From positions 1 to 34,551 of the forward strand of contig CAZTVF010000050.1 of the NCBI GenBank assembly GCA_964616985.1: a stretch of DNA of 34,551 nt, written 5' to 3'. The translations under genes were made by a program, and so were the position numbers. The notes under the pieces were generated by a model. That model saw only the letters and a list, made by a program, of their open reading frames with translations. It did not search any database and had not been told where the DNA came from. Source of the stretch: CAZTVF01 sp964616985. Its GTDB lineage: Bacteria > Planctomycetota > Phycisphaerae > SM23-33. Positions 32,933-34,551 of this stretch are shown one piece after another (position 1 is the first letter of the stretch; the number at the start of each line of letters is the position of its first letter).

Positions 32933-33414
32933 ATGGCTGGTTTGAGCGTCTATACCGACACGTGCGTGATTGGCGGCTGTTTTGACGAAGAGTTTGCGCA
33001 AGACTCGCTGCGACTGATTCGTGCCGCGAGACCGGAAGCCTGACGCTGCTGGTCAGCACGCTTGTCCTTGATGAACTAGCACCCGCGCCTCCAAGAGTTC
33101 GCGATGCTCTTGCAGGCCTCCCGCAGGGCGCGATCGAGGAAGTGCCCATCACAGATGAAGTGCTGACGCTTCGCGACGCATACCTGGCCGCTGGGATAGT
33201 TTCTCAGCAGTGGCGGGATGATGCCGCCCACGTCGCAACGGCGACTGTTGCCGGGGCGGATGCGATTGTTTCATGGAACTTCAAACACATCGTTCGACTG
33301 GACAAGATGAAGTGCTATAGTGAAACCAACAGGACAAAAGGATATCGGGATCTGACGATCATATGTCCTAAAGAGGTCCAGATCGATGGTACAGGCGACC
33401 AAGAAGACATTTGA
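32933..33414 (+). pseudogene. PIN-domain ribonuclease toxin gene, frameshifted
   Basis: Frame one from the ATG at 32933 gives MAGLSVYTDTCVIGGCFDEE and so on, then stops at 33041. The remaining PIN domain continues in the -1 frame from about 33025-33040 as LTLLVSTLVLDELAPAPPRV and ends at 33414. Together they make a normal PIN protein of about 160 aa: the N-terminal Asp (YTDT), a mid Glu (VLDEL), and the late Asp pair with DDAAHVATA and ADAIVSWNFKHIV. PIN toxins cleave RNA. No slippery heptamer lies at the junction, so a one-base indel (real mutation or sequencing error) is likelier than programmed frameshifting. The small partner gene overlaps the 3-prime end. Confidence 0.72.
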
Positions 33415-33589
33415 CGCCGTTCTCGCGAAGCGGAAAGCACAGGCAGCGATCTATGCTGAGACCAAGGACCTCACCCACCAGCAGGAGATCGAGTACTTGA
33501 ACCGCAAGGTCGAGACGGGCCCCTTCGCCGATTGGTGGCGTAAGGTGAGGGAAGCGACGCGCCAGAGGCGTGAGGCGAGCCAGAAATAG
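33386..33589 (+). CDS. Small protein partner of the PIN toxin, antitoxin-like (67 aa)
   Basis: It starts MVQATKKTFDAVLAKRKAQ and overlaps the end of the PIN gene by 29 nt, with AGAGG about 9 nt before the ATG. It is short, charged and helical, with basic Arg/Lys-rich ends. Small KTFD-like proteins of this size commonly follow PIN genes of this subgroup. An antitoxin role is inferred from position and size, not from a recognised DNA-binding fold. Confidence 0.6.
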   Translation: MVQATKKTFDAVLAKRKAQAAIYAETKDLTHQQEIEYLNRKVETGPFADWWRKVREATRQRREASQK

Positions 33590-33963
33590 TCATCCGGGGC
33601 GCGAGGGCTGCTTCCATCGCATCGTCGCAGCGCCAGGCCCGGGTCTACACGCGCCAGCCATAGCTAAGATCACATCTGAGCTCAACATTCTTCAATATTC
33701 TCGCGTTCGCGGTGGTCACTTTGGGGGATAGGGAAGCCTGGCCGGGAGACAAGATGATTCAGCGGCGTTGGCCCGGCCGCCCTTCGAAGAACCCGAAGGA
33801 GTTCGAGCGGCACCGCGGCCTCAAAATCCTCTTCAGTTCGCGCGGCCGGTGCATGCGGCCCCCGGGTTTCACTTCCTGTAGCCAGATCGACTTGCGAGGG
33901 TCGGGGAACCCGTAACTTCTCGCTTAAGATGATGGGTCCGCTTCGGACCCTATCGGAGACAAT
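33590..33963. other. 374-bp gap before moxR
   Basis: No convincing gene is seen. The 67-codon frame at 33712-33915 has a weak start and no family resemblance. The only clear element is the hairpin at 33934-33950 just before moxR. A promoter for moxR must lie here, but no good -35/-10 pair stands out. Confidence 0.5.
33934..33950 (+). promoter_or_regulatory. Stem-loop immediately upstream of the moxR ribosome site
   Basis: GGGTCCG-CTT-CGGACCC forms a perfect 7-bp stem with a 3-nt loop. It ends 4 nt before GGAG (33955-33958), which serves the moxR ATG at 33964. It could modulate translation initiation or mRNA stability. Confidence 0.5.

Positions 33964-34551
<588 letters not shown>

Noticed and set aside
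33142..33414. Independent 90-residue gene starting MPITDEVLTLRD
   Set aside because: It is the C-terminal part of the PIN domain. Homologous sequence continues upstream in the same frame without an earlier start, so this ATG is internal.
33712..33915. 67-codon frame before moxR
   Set aside because: It has a weak GTG start without a ribosome site, an unbalanced composition and no family resemblance.

Overview
The window looks like chromosomal DNA of a GC-rich planctomycete, most likely of the Phycisphaerae type. The evidence is secreted proteins with Ala/Pro/Thr/Gln-rich tails and linkers, a prepilin-like protein of the planctomycetal H-Xn-DG kind, a sulfatase, a uroporphyrinogen-decarboxylase-like enzyme, a secreted EF-hand protein and a MoxR ATPase. 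The taxonomic placement is an inference from these features.

Positions 1-27440 lie almost entirely on the minus strand and are dominated by one type II secretion (T2SS) locus. In transcription order it runs gspE, gspF, five pseudopilin genes (gspG, H, I, J, K), a PilM/PilN-like gspL, a PilO/GspM-like gene with a GspC/PilP-like region, a giant gspD, and a small lipoprotein gene. Several junctions are ATGA overlaps (H-I, I-J, J-K, L-M, D-lipoprotein), so this is a tightly coupled operon. A possible extra promoter lies in front of gspD. Two tandem paralogous exported TPR-type proteins follow; the second is cut by the left window edge.

The outstanding object is gspD: one uninterrupted frame of about 4303 codons. 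It encodes a signal peptide, an Ala/Pro/Thr linker, an N0-like domain, about 45 consecutive secretin N1-type domains (my count by eye), and a normal C-terminal secretin channel domain. Ordinary GspD has N0 plus three N domains in about 650-700 residues. If the repeats stack as rings they would make an exceptionally long periplasmic tube. Part of the array is a visible higher-order duplication of a four-domain block. The lipoprotein gene coupled to gspD is a candidate pilotin.

Two copies of a composite palindromic repeat, with a CCTGCCTGCCGGCAGGCAGG core and flanking GGATTTCGG-type heptamers, sit in the same operon. One lies in the gspE-gspF gap. The other is inside the gspI reading frame, exactly 255 bp long with terminal inverted repeats, and falls wholly within the leader that prepilin peptidase would remove.

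Positions 27441-34551 hold mostly plus-strand genes: an exported eight-EF-hand protein, a URO-D-like protein, a minus-strand pseudopilin-like protein divergent from a sulfatase (with facing promoters in between), a frameshifted PIN-domain toxin gene with its small partner, and the start of a moxR gene. The 370-bp gap at 30121-30490 is rich in inverted repeats and carries a decayed copy of the pseudopilin 3-prime end. I saw no rRNA, tRNA, CRISPR array, transposase or integrase.
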